Made by a program: the position numbers and the translations under genes. Under the pieces are notes generated by a model. It was not told where the DNA came from, did not search any database, and saw only the letters and a list, made by a program, of their open reading frames with translations. A stretch of DNA of 64,000 nt from the NCBI GenBank assembly GCA_044226865.1, contig JBGAGE010000004.1, forward strand, positions 434,001-498,000. The letters run 5' to 3'. The first letter of the stretch is position 1, and each line of letters begins with the position of its first letter. Below, piece by piece: positions 1 to 8,359 of this stretch. The stretch comes from TMP-86 sp044226865 (GTDB lineage Bacteria > Pseudomonadota > Gammaproteobacteria > Steroidobacterales > Steroidobacteraceae).

Positions 1-288
1 GCTGAAGTGATGCAGCGGATACGCGATGCCAACAGCCCGCTGATCGGCGAGGTTCGCGGCCGCGGCCTGATGATCGGCATCGAGATGGTGGAGGACCAGG
101 CGAGCCGTGCACCGCTGTCGCCCGAGAAGATGGGCGGCATCCTGGGGCGCGCATTCGGGGGCGGGGTGATCCTCGTGCCCTGCGGACGCAATGGCAATGT
201 CATCCGCGTCATGCCCTCGCTGACGATTTCGCGCAACTACCTGTTCAAGGCGTTGGACATCGTGCTGGGTGCGATCAAATCGGCCTGA
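1..288 (+). CDS. Class III aminotransferase, C-terminal part (gene starts before the window)
   Basis: The frame is open from base 1, so only about 95 C-terminal residues are visible. The motif RGRGLMIGIE followed by a late segment ending NVIRVMPSLTISRNYLF is typical of the end of PLP-dependent class III (4-aminobutyrate/diaminobutyrate/ornithine type) aminotransferases, in which the C-terminal small domain closes the active site. The PLP lysine lies outside the window, so the substrate cannot be told. The last 99 bases of the gene recur, with about 12 differences, at 1498-1596, beyond the acyltransferase gene. The next gene is convergent. Confidence 0.8.
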   Translation, partial: AEVMQRIRDANSPLIGEVRGRGLMIGIEMVEDQASRAPLSPEKMGGILGRAFGGGVILVPCGRNGNVIRVMPSLTISRNYLFKALDIVLGAIKSA

Positions 289-306
289 TCGGCGGCCTTC
301 GCCGGA
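190..306 (+). repeat. Direct repeat, left copy (aminotransferase 3' end)
   Basis: This copy encodes the last 32 residues and stop of the intact aminotransferase plus about 18 bases beyond it. It matches 1498-1614 at about 88% over the coding part. The two copies bracket the acyltransferase gene. Confidence 0.75.
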
Positions 307-309
307 GTG

Positions 310-1374
310 CTACAGCTTTGCCGGAACACGCTGCGCGCGATCGGCAGCCGTCAGCGTCTGCATGTCGCGGTACTTATCGCGCAGCCAGTCGCGCGCCGGC
401 CGTTCGACCACGTACGTCAACGCGGTGGCGAGCGCAATGGCGAAGAGCAGCGCGATCACGATGGCGGCATCGACGTCGACACCCCGGCGTTCGGCCTCGC
501 GGATCACGATATAGCCGATGTTCTGGTGCAGCAGATACAGGGTGTAGGCGATCGTGCCGGCAAACACCAGCGGACCGCTCGCGATCCACCGCAACCTTCC
601 CCGCGCCAGTGCGAGCAGCACCAGGCTCACGCCCACCGCCAACAGGCCGTCCACCGGCGCCAAATATGCCGCCGCCGTGGCGGTGGCGCAGGCAATCAGC
701 GCGAGATCGGCGATGTGCAGGCCGCGGCTACGCACCCGGTATGCCGCAATGCCGATGACGAAGAACGGCGCGTATCGGACCAGGAGCATCGTGCCCAGCA
801 GGTACGACAGTTCGTGGTGGAACAGCATCGAGGAGATGAGGTAGACAACGGTGGGAAGCAGCGCCACCCACAGCCACACGCCGATGTGGCGCAACGCGCC
901 GGTCCGATAGGCCAGGAACATCCAGAAATAAAATATCAGCTCGACCTGCAGGCTCCAATACACCGGATCGATCGACGGCGCACCCAGCAGTTCATGCAGC
1001 ATCGTCACGTTCCACAGGGCTTGCGCTGGCGTGACATCCCGGCCCGGCAATCCCATCCCATGCACGGCGACGTATGTGATGAGGCCGGCGCAGAGGTAGG
1101 CGGGCCAGAGCCGCGCGAAACGCGAGACGACGAAGTCCAGGGAGCGGCGAGTCCGCTCCAGCGTCATGAAGATCACGAATCCGCTGATGCCGAAGAAGAG
1201 TTCGACGCCGAAGTCTCCATGCGTGAACTGCACGGCCGGCATGTGCGGGGTTGGGTAAAGCTGTGGGAACCGCACGGTATAGTGGAACAACATCACCGCC
1301 AGTGCGGCGAGTCCTCGCAATACATCGAGCTCAGCAAGTCTGCTTGATTCCGCGCGAACTGAGCGCTCCGACAT
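310..1374 (-). CDS. Acyltransferase 3 (OafA/WecH-type) membrane protein
   Basis: Predicted 354-residue multi-pass inner-membrane O-acyltransferase. It starts with the family signature ELDVLRGLAALAVMLFH: Arg20 and His31 form the R-X10-H motif that binds acyl-CoA in the acyltransferase-3 family, followed by about ten hydrophobic segments and a short C-terminal cytoplasmic tail. Members acetylate or acylate surface polysaccharides, peptidoglycan, antibiotics or glycans; the acceptor cannot be inferred because no glycan genes lie nearby. The gene is flanked by two direct copies of the neighbouring aminotransferase 3' end, which suggests it entered this site as an insertion. It is complete and looks functional. 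Confidence 0.85.
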   Translation of the reverse strand: MSERSVRAESSRLAELDVLRGLAALAVMLFHYTVRFPQLYPTPHMPAVQFTHGDFGVELFFGISGFVIFMTLERTRRSLDFVVSRFARLWPAYLCAGLITYVAVHGMGLPGRDVTPAQALWNVTMLHELLGAPSIDPVYWSLQVELIFYFWMFLAYRTGALRHIGVWLWVALLPTVVYLISSMLFHHELSYLLGTMLLVRYAPFFVIGIAAYRVRSRGLHIADLALIACATATAAAYLAPVDGLLAVGVSLVLLALARGRLRWIASGPLVFAGTIAYTLYLLHQNIGYIVIREAERRGVDVDAAIVIALLFAIALATALTYVVERPARDWLRDKYRDMQTLTAADRAQRVPAKL

Positions 1375-1439
1375 GAATGAGGTTCCGGGGAAGGGTGCGG
1401 TGTTCTCGAGGCCCGCTTATAGTAGTGGAAATCTTCAGA

Positions 1440-1483
1440 TGACAGCATCAGAAGACGCGCGCAGCGGTCCCATCATGCTGTCA
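1440..1483. repeat. Inverted repeat TGACAGCAT / ATGCTGTCA
   Basis: Two perfect 9-base arms (1440-1448 and 1475-1483) are separated by 26 bases, between the acyltransferase start and the aminotransferase remnant. It could be an operator or a relic of a mobile end; no transposase is present. Confidence 0.4.
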
Positions 1484-1497
1484 CGAATGTTATGTCC

Positions 1498-1614
1498 AAT
1501 GACAATGTCATCCGCATCTTGCTCTCGCCGATGATTTCGCGAAGTTACCTGTTCAAGGCATTGGACATCGTGCTGGGTGCGATCACGTCGGCCTGATCGC
1601 CGGGCTTCAGCGGA
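1498..1614 (+). pseudogene. Remnant of aminotransferase 3' end (right repeat copy)
   Basis: This stretch can be read as the last 32 residues of the aminotransferase at 1-288, ending at the stop 1594-1596, with conservative and radical substitutions (for example GNVIRVMP becomes DNVIRILL). It has no upstream coding sequence, so it is a non-functional duplicate. Its reverse strand supplies the final codons and stop of the AraC-family gene that reads in from the right, so the 3' ends of an original convergent aminotransferase/AraC pair are preserved here. Confidence 0.75.
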
Positions 1615-2345
1615 AGGCCGCGCCGGTAGTCCCGCGGTGAGACGCCGAACCACCGCCCGAAAGCGCGGGTGAAGCAGGCCGTTTCAGAATAGCCCAGCCG
1701 TTGGGCCATGCTGCCGATCGGGGTGGCCGGTGACTCCAGCCACTGCCGCGCCATGTCCTGCGCAAGCGATTGGGTGATGGCGCGAAAGCTCGTGCCCTCG
1801 CGGTGCAGCCGGCGCTGCAACGTGGCACGCGAGATGCCGAGCTGCCGGGCGATGCTGCCCAGGTCGTCACCCAAGTGGTTCGCCAGCAGCCGGCCGCGCA
1901 CTTGGTCGGCCGTCGTGCGCTGCGAGCCCATGCTGCGTAAGGTCTCCTGCACCTGCGCCTCGAGAATGGGGAACAGATGGGGATCCAGGCTTCTTGAGGG
2001 TAGGTCTATCGCCTCGCGCCGCAGGTACAGGGCGTTGGCAGGCTGGTCGAATAGGACCGGCGCGCCGAATGCCCGGCGGTACGTTGGCTCCTCCGCGCCA
2101 CGGCAGCCGTGCTCGAATTCCACCTTTGCCAGGCCGCATCCATGGCTCGAAAAGCGCTGGATGAGCCGCCATATCAGCGCGATGGAGTATTCGGTGTCCT
2201 GGCGCCGCTGCTGCGCAGCGGGGGTCAGCAACCGGTAGACGAGTACGGCGTGTTGGCCATCGAGCCGGAACTCATGTTGGCTCGCATCCTGGATCGCCTC
2301 GGTGTAGCGCAAGTGGAAGGCGTGGGATGCCGGCATGCTGCCCAT
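1545..2345 (-). pseudogene. N-terminally truncated AraC-family regulator (OruR/arabinose-binding type)
   Basis: The product keeps the second half of the ligand-binding domain and a complete AraC DNA-binding domain: first helix-turn-helix around QLGISRATLQRRLHREG and the signature GYSETACFTRAFGRWFGVSPRDYR. Family members are about 330-340 residues; here only about 266 remain, and an in-frame stop lies at about 2360, just upstream of the first usable start codons (TTG 2354, ATG 2345). Roughly the first 90-100 residues of the sensor domain are therefore missing, and no remnant of them is visible towards the next gene. The last 15 or so residues are encoded by the antisense of the aminotransferase remnant. 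It may still make a DNA-binding fragment; sensing is probably lost. Confidence 0.6.
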
Positions 2346-2471
2346 TCCCGCCAAGGGCTACAGTCATGGAGTGACGTCCGCACACCAGGCGGATCATTAC
2401 TCGCCACGCGCCAAGGACTGATCAGGCGCCGGCGCCGCCGCTACCCACATCATTGCTGGTAGAGTCGAAGA

Positions 2472-2993
2472 ATGAGCATCATGTCTTCGATACTGGGCGT
2501 GTGCGTACCGCCCGGGGATGTCCGGACCGACATTTGTTGTTTCGTCGATGTTACCGCCTTGTATTCCGACGACCGCCCCTCCAGCGTTTCCCTGTCCCGC
2601 GCCGTCAAATCGGGCATGCACCTGGATCGCCTGCTGACCGCGTACGGGTGCGAGGCCTTGTACGTCCTGCGCGAACCGGTTGCCGTCCTGGACTCGGACG
2701 CGATCTCCAATGCGATTGCCGCCATGGAACGGCTGTTCTCGCAGATCGCGGCCGACCCTCAGCGGGCATTGGCCTGTGCTTACTGGGAATGCACCGCGCA
2801 GCAGCTCGTCGACGCCGCGTCGGGGCCGGAAGTAACGCCCGTTCAGGACGACGCGGAGGACGAGGAGGGGGAGAGTCTGCAACATGTGATCCGCTACCTG
2901 AAAGCACTGATGGTCGTGCTCCGGCACGCTCAAGCACAGGAGCTGGTCGTCGTACAGGGCCACTCGCACCAGCTCGATGGCGCGGAAAACTGA
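2472..2993 (+). CDS. Hypothetical protein (173 aa), first of a tandem pair
   Basis: I do not recognise this protein. It is soluble, acidic (an acidic stretch DDAEDEEGE near residue 135), without signal peptide or membrane segment. The end, predicted amphipathic helix plus a beta strand (RYLKALMVVLRHAQAQELVVV), resembles in pattern the end of the next gene (LAGLREFLRRACAVNQSVAVF), so the two may be distant paralogues. The pattern also faintly recalls DUF1877/YfbM proteins, but this is too weak to name. It lies 18 bases before its partner on the same strand, so they probably form an operon. Confidence 0.6.
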   Translation: MSIMSSILGVCVPPGDVRTDICCFVDVTALYSDDRPSSVSLSRAVKSGMHLDRLLTAYGCEALYVLREPVAVLDSDAISNAIAAMERLFSQIAADPQRALACAYWECTAQQLVDAASGPEVTPVQDDAEDEEGESLQHVIRYLKALMVVLRHAQAQELVVVQGHSHQLDGAEN

Positions 2994-3011
2994 GCGGAGG
3001 CATCGGCGGCC

Positions 3012-3554
3012 ATGTCCTTCCATACGTTGTTCGGCGCGGTTCCGATCGATCCGTCGCTCGAGTCGCTGGATCCAAAACCCGACGCCCGCGTCGGCGAGTT
3101 GCGCGCGAGCTCGCGCGGTGGCGCCATGTTTCGTTCCGTCGCCGAATTGCTGAACGCGGTGCCGGGACACGAGATCCTGCGCTTCGTCGCCCACCAAGCG
3201 GTGTCATTGACCCAACGGCAGACCGACCCACAGACGAGATGGACACTGCTCGACCCGGCAAGCGCATCCAAAGTGATCGCTGCGCTCGATGGCCTGCTGG
3301 CTGCTTGCGATCAGCGTGCCGGCGCGCTCGCTTCGCGTGTATCGTTCGGGGCAGATCAGTTGGACGCGGCCGAGTTCCGTCGGGTCCTCCGGTCGGCGGT
3401 CGAGTCGACGGGTCTTCTCGCCGGCGAAGTGTCCGTCGACGACGGCGATTCTGCGGCTGACGTATTCGCCGTGCTGGCAGGCCTGCGCGAGTTTCTCCGC
3501 AGGGCGTGTGCGGTGAACCAAAGTGTTGCGGTGTTCACGTGGGCGCCCGCATAG
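3012..3554 (+). CDS. Hypothetical protein (180 aa), second of a tandem pair
   Basis: Unrecognised soluble protein without signal peptide. A central segment (LLDPASASKVIAALDGLLA) aligns by eye with the first gene of the pair (LDSDAISNAIAAMERLF), and the C-terminal helix-strand is also alike, suggesting ancient tandem duplication. It sits between a truncated regulator and a secreted amidohydrolase, in a segment that may have been inserted when the AraC gene lost its 5' end. Function is unknown. Confidence 0.6.
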   Translation: MSFHTLFGAVPIDPSLESLDPKPDARVGELRASSRGGAMFRSVAELLNAVPGHEILRFVAHQAVSLTQRQTDPQTRWTLLDPASASKVIAALDGLLAACDQRAGALASRVSFGADQLDAAEFRRVLRSAVESTGLLAGEVSVDDGDSAADVFAVLAGLREFLRRACAVNQSVAVFTWAPA

Positions 3555-3611
3555 CTCCAGCATCGGTGCGACCCAGTACGAATGAAGGGACCTGAATTTG
3601 AGGGTGAACGA

Positions 3612-5357
3612 ATGAAAAATGCATGGTTTGTTCGGATGATCGGCGCGTGCGCATGTGTGGGCGTGTTTGCAGCGACCGCTGCCCGTCCCGCGGAGCCATC
3701 GCCAGACATCAAGGCTGCTGTCGTGACGCCGGCAGAACTGATGCTCAAATCAGGCTCTGTGTATACCGTGGACGGCTCCCGCTCCTGGGCGCAGGCCATC
3801 GGCGTGAGCGGGGGGCGCATCGTGTATGTGGGCGCCGACCCCGGCGCTGCCGCCTTCATCGGTCCGGCCACGAGGGTCATCGACCTCAAGGGGCGGATGG
3901 TCCTGCCGGCCTTCCAGGACGCTCACATCCATCCGATCAGCGGAGGGCTCCAGGCAAATGCGTGCGACCTGAATGGACTGACCACGGCGGCCGAGTACGT
4001 GGCGGCGATCCAGAAGTATGCGCGTGCGCATCCCGGCACCGGCTGGATCACGGGTGGCGGCTGGTTGATGTCGGCGTTCGGGCCGGGAGGAAAGGCGCGC
4101 CGCGAGTTGATCGATGCCGTGGTGCCGAACCGGCCGGTGCTGTTGTCGAGTGCCGACGGCCATAGCCATTGGGCCAATACCAAGGCGCTGGAGATCGCCA
4201 AGATTACGCGCGACACGCCCGATCCGCGCGATGGCCGGATCGACCGCGACCCAAGTACCGGTGAGGCCATCGGTAGCCTGCAGGAAGGCGCCGGTGAAAG
4301 GGTGGCGGCCCTCGTGCCGCCACCGACGGCGGCGGAGCGCGAGGCGGGACTTTCCTACGCGGTGAAACTGCTCAACGGCTTCGGCATCACCGCCATGCAG
4401 GATGCCTCGGTGAACGAGGATGAACTCAAGGCTTATCGCGCGCTCGAGCAACGGCGCGAGTTGACCATGCGGGTGGTCACCTCGATCTGGTGGGAGCGCG
4501 GGCAAGGGCTCGAGCAAATCGACGGGATCAAGCGGTTACGCGACCAGTATTCCTCGGCGCTGATCGACCCGGGCACCGTCAAAATCATGCAGGACGGGAT
4601 ATTGGAGAACTTCACCGCGGTGCTGCTGCAGCCGTACCTCAAGAAGCCCGGCAACGTGCGCGGCATCCCCATGGTCGAGCCGACGCTTCTCAAGCAAGCC
4701 GTCACGCGCCTCGACGCGGAAGGGTTCCAGGTGCACTTCCACGCCATCGGGGATGGTGCCGTGCGCCAGTCGTTGGATGCCATCGAAGCGGCGCGTCGCC
4801 AACACGGGGACCTCGGGCATCGCGATCACATCTCGCATCTGGAGTTGATCGATCCCGCAGACGTGGCGCGCTTCCGCGAGCTTGGCGTCATCGCCAACTA
4901 TCAACCGCTTTGGGCATTCGCCGATGATTACATCACCGAGCTGACCATGCCCTTCCTCGGTCCGGAGCGCTCCTCGCGTTTGTATGCGATCGGCACGCTG
5001 TACCGCAGTGGTGCTGTCGTGGCATTCGGCAGCGACTGGCCCGTGTCGAGCGCGAACCCGCTGGAGGAAATCCAGATCGCGATCACGCGCATGGGGCTGG
5101 CGGGAAAGACGCGTACGCCGTTCCTGCCGGCCGAGCGCATCCAACTGCCGGAGGCCTTGGCGGCGTTCACCATCAATGCCGCCTATACCAATCGTCTCGA
5201 GAAGACGACCGGATCGATCGAAGTGGGCAAGAAGGCCGATCTGATCGTCCTGGATCGCAATTTGTTCGCGATTCCTGCGACGGCGATTGCCGACGCGAAG
5301 GTTCTCGTGACGCTCTTCGAGGGAAATACGGTTCATGGGGATCTTGGAAAGCTTTAA
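3612..5357 (+). CDS. Secreted amidohydrolase 3 family protein (YtcJ-like)
   Basis: 581-residue metal-dependent hydrolase of the amidohydrolase superfamily (N-substituted formamide deformylase/YtcJ group). I chose the ATG at 3612 rather than 3582 because it directly starts a signal peptide (MKNAWFVRMIGACACVGVF) after GAGGGTGAAC. Metal-site signatures are visible in order: DAHIHP (HxH), QVHFHAIGDGAV, DHISHLELID and AFGSDWPV (catalytic Asp). Members hydrolyse amide bonds of small molecules; the substrate is not predictable. The gene ends 16 bases before a secreted serine hydrolase gene, so both are probably co-transcribed and act in the periplasm. Confidence 0.85.
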   Translation: MKNAWFVRMIGACACVGVFAATAARPAEPSPDIKAAVVTPAELMLKSGSVYTVDGSRSWAQAIGVSGGRIVYVGADPGAAAFIGPATRVIDLKGRMVLPAFQDAHIHPISGGLQANACDLNGLTTAAEYVAAIQKYARAHPGTGWITGGGWLMSAFGPGGKARRELIDAVVPNRPVLLSSADGHSHWANTKALEIAKITRDTPDPRDGRIDRDPSTGEAIGSLQEGAGERVAALVPPPTAAEREAGLSYAVKLLNGFGITAMQDASVNEDELKAYRALEQRRELTMRVVTSIWWERGQGLEQIDGIKRLRDQYSSALIDPGTVKIMQDGILENFTAVLLQPYLKKPGNVRGIPMVEPTLLKQAVTRLDAEGFQVHFHAIGDGAVRQSLDAIEAARRQHGDLGHRDHISHLELIDPADVARFRELGVIANYQPLWAFADDYITELTMPFLGPERSSRLYAIGTLYRSGAVVAFGSDWPVSSANPLEEIQIAITRMGLAGKTRTPFLPAERIQLPEALAAFTINAAYTNRLEKTTGSIEVGKKADLIVLDRNLFAIPATAIADAKVLVTLFEGNTVHGDLGKL

Positions 5358-5373
5358 AGACAACGGAGCGAGA

Positions 5374-6621
5374 ATGCACGTCAGGAATCCAATCAAGTTT
5401 GTCGTTGCTGCCACCTTGACGGCAGCGTGCGTCGGCCTCGCAGTTGGGGGTCCCGTACGGAACCCCGTAGGGAACCCCGTAGGGAACTCCGTAGGGAATC
5501 CCGTCGCGGCCTCGGTCCGCGCGCAGGCCGGCAGTACCGGTCTCGCCGCCGCCATCGACAAGGCAGCCACGGCTGCCATCACCGCCGGCGAAAGCCCCGG
5601 CCTGCAGGTCGCGGTGATCAAGAACGGCGAGCCTGTCCTGGTGAAGGGCTTCGGTTATGCGGACCTCGAGAATCGGGTGCGGGTTTCCAACGACAGCGTG
5701 TTCCGCGTGGGTTCCGTCACCAAGCAATTCACGGCCGTCTCGCTGTTGCTGCTGTCCGAAGAAGGCAAGCTTTCCCTGCAGGACAAGCTCTCCAAGTACT
5801 ATCCCGCCTTTCCTCGAGCCAATGACATCACGCTCGAGCAGATGCTGCACCACACCTCCGGCATCTACAGCTACACCTCCGATCCGGGTTTCTTGAAGGA
5901 GGGCATGGTGCACCGGAGTACCGATGAGATGGTCGATTACATCGCGAAGCTCCCCAAGACCCAGGATTTCGAACCGGGAACGGATTGGTCCTACAGCAAC
6001 TCCGCGTACTTCATTCTCGGCGGGGTCATCGAGAAGGTGTCGGGGGAGCCTTTGGCAAAGTTCTTCAAGAACAGGTTGTTCGCGCCCGCGGGGATGACGC
6101 ATAGCGCGCTCGATGATGAGTCCGAGATCGCGCCAGGCCGGGCTAGGGGATATGCGGCCGCAGCACCGGGCAGGTTCACTAATGCGCCGTTCATCTCCAT
6201 GTCCATTCCGGGCGCGGCCGGTTCCATCCGCTCCACCGCGAGCGATCTCGCCAAATGGAATGCTGCGCTATATGGAGGCAAGATCCTGAAGCCGGCGTCG
6301 CTGGCGTCGATGCTGGCGCCGGGCAAGTTGAACAATGGTGAACCGTCGGGGGCCGCCATGACCAAGGCCATGAAAGCCGCTGGTGCGCCTGACGCGGTGC
6401 GGGGCGAATATGGGTTCGGCCTGTTCGTGTCGAGTGTCGAGGGCCACCGGAAAATCGACCATGGCGGCGGAATCCATGGGTTCAACAGTTCGCTGTCGTG
6501 GTTCCCGGATGACCACACCACCGTCGTGGTGCTGGCCAACACCATCGGCAAGGATGTCGGCGCGCAGAAGGTCGCCGATAAAATCGAACGTCTCGCCATT
6601 GGGCTGCCGGCGAAGCATTAA
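5374..6621 (+). CDS. Secreted serine hydrolase of the beta-lactamase/esterase family (PF00144)
   Basis: 415 residues with signal peptide, then four in-frame tetrapeptide repeats (PVRN, PVGN, PVGN, SVGN; residues 27-42), then a class C beta-lactamase-type domain. The catalytic SxxK is SVTK (114-117), the second motif is YSN (207-209), and a KIDHGGG segment fits the third HGG/KTG element. Such enzymes are more often esterases, D-aminopeptidases or transpeptidase-like hydrolases than antibiotic-degrading enzymes. The start at 5374 is preferred over 5335 because it begins the signal peptide and follows GGAGCG. It forms an operon with the upstream amidohydrolase. Confidence 0.85.
   Translation: MHVRNPIKFVVAATLTAACVGLAVGGPVRNPVGNPVGNSVGNPVAASVRAQAGSTGLAAAIDKAATAAITAGESPGLQVAVIKNGEPVLVKGFGYADLENRVRVSNDSVFRVGSVTKQFTAVSLLLLSEEGKLSLQDKLSKYYPAFPRANDITLEQMLHHTSGIYSYTSDPGFLKEGMVHRSTDEMVDYIAKLPKTQDFEPGTDWSYSNSAYFILGGVIEKVSGEPLAKFFKNRLFAPAGMTHSALDDESEIAPGRARGYAAAAPGRFTNAPFISMSIPGAAGSIRSTASDLAKWNAALYGGKILKPASLASMLAPGKLNNGEPSGAAMTKAMKAAGAPDAVRGEYGFGLFVSSVEGHRKIDHGGGIHGFNSSLSWFPDDHTTVVVLANTIGKDVGAQKVADKIERLAIGLPAKH
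5452..5499 (+). repeat. 12-bp in-frame tandem repeat, four copies
   Basis: Units CCCGTACGGAAC, CCCGTAGGGAAC, CCCGTAGGGAAC and TCCGTAGGGAAT lie head to tail and encode (P/S)V(R/G)N after the signal peptide of the serine hydrolase. The unit length of four codons means that gain or loss of copies keeps the frame. Confidence 0.9.
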
Positions 6622-6638
6622 AGACGCTCAAAAAGAAA

Positions 6639-6665
6639 GGCCCGGCAGCTTGCCGCCGCCGGGCC
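6639..6665 (-). terminator. Rho-independent terminator of the isocitrate lyase gene
   Basis: An 8-bp GC stem (GGCCCGGC at 6639-6646 with GCCGGGCC at 6658-6665) is followed on the minus strand by TTTCTTTTTG. It lies 27 bases after the stop of the minus-strand isocitrate lyase gene, between convergent genes, and may also stop readthrough from the plus strand. Confidence 0.8.
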
Positions 6666-6692
6666 GTATCGATCGATGACCAGCGTTCGACG

Positions 6693-8285
6693 TTAGAACT
6701 GGTTCATCGTGTTGTGCTTGCCGCCCGCCTTCAGGGCCGCTTCGCCGGCGAAATATTCCTTGTGGTCATCGCCGATGTCGGAGCCCGACATGTTCTGGTG
6801 TTTCACGCAGGCGATGCCCTCGCGGATCTCCTTGCGCTGCACGCCCGCCACGTAGGCCAGCATGCCTTCGGCGCCGAAGTACCCTTTCGCCAGGTTGTCG
6901 GTGGACAACGCGGCGGTGTGGTAGGTCGGCAGCGTGATCAGGTGATGGAAGATGCCCGCATCGCGCGAGGCGTCGCGCTGGAAGCTCTGGATGCGGCGGT
7001 CCGCTTCCTTTGCAAGATCAGAGCTGTCGTAATCGGCGCTCATCAGCTTGGCGCGATCGTACGCTGACACGTCCTTGCCTTCCTTGCTCCAGGCATCGAA
7101 CACCTGCTGGCGGAAGTTCAGGGTCCAGTTGAACGACGGGCTGTTGTTGTAGACCAGCTTCGCGTTCGGAATGACCTTGCGGATGCGATCCACCATGCCC
7201 TTGATCTGGCCGATGTGCGGCTTCTCGGTTTCGATCCACAACAGGTCGGCGCCGTGCTGCAGGCTCGTGATGCAATCGAGCACGCAACGGTCCTCGCCGC
7301 TCCCGGCGCGGAACTGGAACAGGTTGCTGGGCAGGCGCTTCGGCCGCAGCAGCTTGCCGGCACGATTGATGATGACATCGCCATTCTTCATGGTGGCGGG
7401 CGTCACTTCCTCGCAATCCAGGAAGCTGTTGTACTGATCGCCCAGGTCGCCCGGCTCGCGGGTGTAGGCGATCTGCTTGGTGAGGCCGGCGCCCAGGGAG
7501 TCGGTGCGCGCGACGATCAGGCCATCATCCACACCCAGCTCCATGAACGCGTAGCGCACGGCGCGGATCTTGGCGAGGAAGTCCTCATGCGGAACGGTGA
7601 CCTTGCCGTCCTGGTGGCCGCACTGCTTCTCGTCCGACACCTGGTTCTCGATCTGGATGCAGCACGCACCCGCCTCGATCATCCGCTTGGCGAGGAGATA
7701 GGTCGCTTCGGCATTGCCGAAGCCGGCATCGATGTCGGCAACGATCGGCACCACGTGCGTCTGGAAGTTTTCGATGCGGTTGAGCACCTCCTTTTCCTTG
7801 GCCGCATCCTTGGCGGCACGCGCCGCGTCGAGATCGCGGAACAGGCCGCCGAGCTCGCGCGCATCGGCCTGGCGCAGGAAGGTGTACAGCTCTTCGATCA
7901 GCGCCGACACCGAGGTCTTCTCGTGCATGGACTGGTCGGGCAGGGGGCCGAAATCCGAACGCAATGCCGCGACCATCCAACCGGACAGGTACAGGTAGCG
8001 GCCCTTGGTCGAGCCATGGTGCTTCTTGATCGAGATCAGCTTCTGCTGACCGATGAAGCCGTGCCAGCATCCCAGCGACTGGGTGTACTTGCTGGAGTCC
8101 TTGTCATACGCCGCCATGTCGTCGCGCATGATCTTCGCGGTGTAGCGCGCGATATCCAAGCCCGTCTTGAAGCGGTTCTGCAGGCGCATGCGCGCAACGT
8201 ATTCCGGGCTGATGGCGTTCCAGCTAGGGCCATTCTTTGAAATGACCGCGCCGGCTTGATCGGTGACGCTAGCGTAATTCGACAC
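6693..8285 (-). CDS. aceA: Isocitrate lyase
   Basis: 530-residue enzyme that cleaves isocitrate to glyoxylate and succinate, the first step of the glyoxylate shunt used on acetate, fatty acids and other C2-yielding substrates. Length and sequence match the large proteobacterial form: SLGCWHGF, VADIDAGFGN (metal-binding Asp), catalytic KQCGH (220-224, Cys222) with GHQDGKVTVP, and the terminal GSDIGDDHKEYF. The start is a GTG at 8283-8285, preceded by AGGAGA at a good distance. No malate synthase or kinase/phosphatase gene is nearby. A LysR gene is divergent and probably regulates it. Confidence 0.95.
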   Translation of the reverse strand: MSNYASVTDQAGAVISKNGPSWNAISPEYVARMRLQNRFKTGLDIARYTAKIMRDDMAAYDKDSSKYTQSLGCWHGFIGQQKLISIKKHHGSTKGRYLYLSGWMVAALRSDFGPLPDQSMHEKTSVSALIEELYTFLRQADARELGGLFRDLDAARAAKDAAKEKEVLNRIENFQTHVVPIVADIDAGFGNAEATYLLAKRMIEAGACCIQIENQVSDEKQCGHQDGKVTVPHEDFLAKIRAVRYAFMELGVDDGLIVARTDSLGAGLTKQIAYTREPGDLGDQYNSFLDCEEVTPATMKNGDVIINRAGKLLRPKRLPSNLFQFRAGSGEDRCVLDCITSLQHGADLLWIETEKPHIGQIKGMVDRIRKVIPNAKLVYNNSPSFNWTLNFRQQVFDAWSKEGKDVSAYDRAKLMSADYDSSDLAKEADRRIQSFQRDASRDAGIFHHLITLPTYHTAALSTDNLAKGYFGAEGMLAYVAGVQRKEIREGIACVKHQNMSGSDIGDDHKEYFAGEAALKAGGKHNTMNQF

Positions 8286-8359
8286 GAGACTCTCCTAAGG
8301 CAGGCTGTTCCAGATGGGCCGCTACCTTACTCGTTTGGATTCCATGCGTAAAATATATG

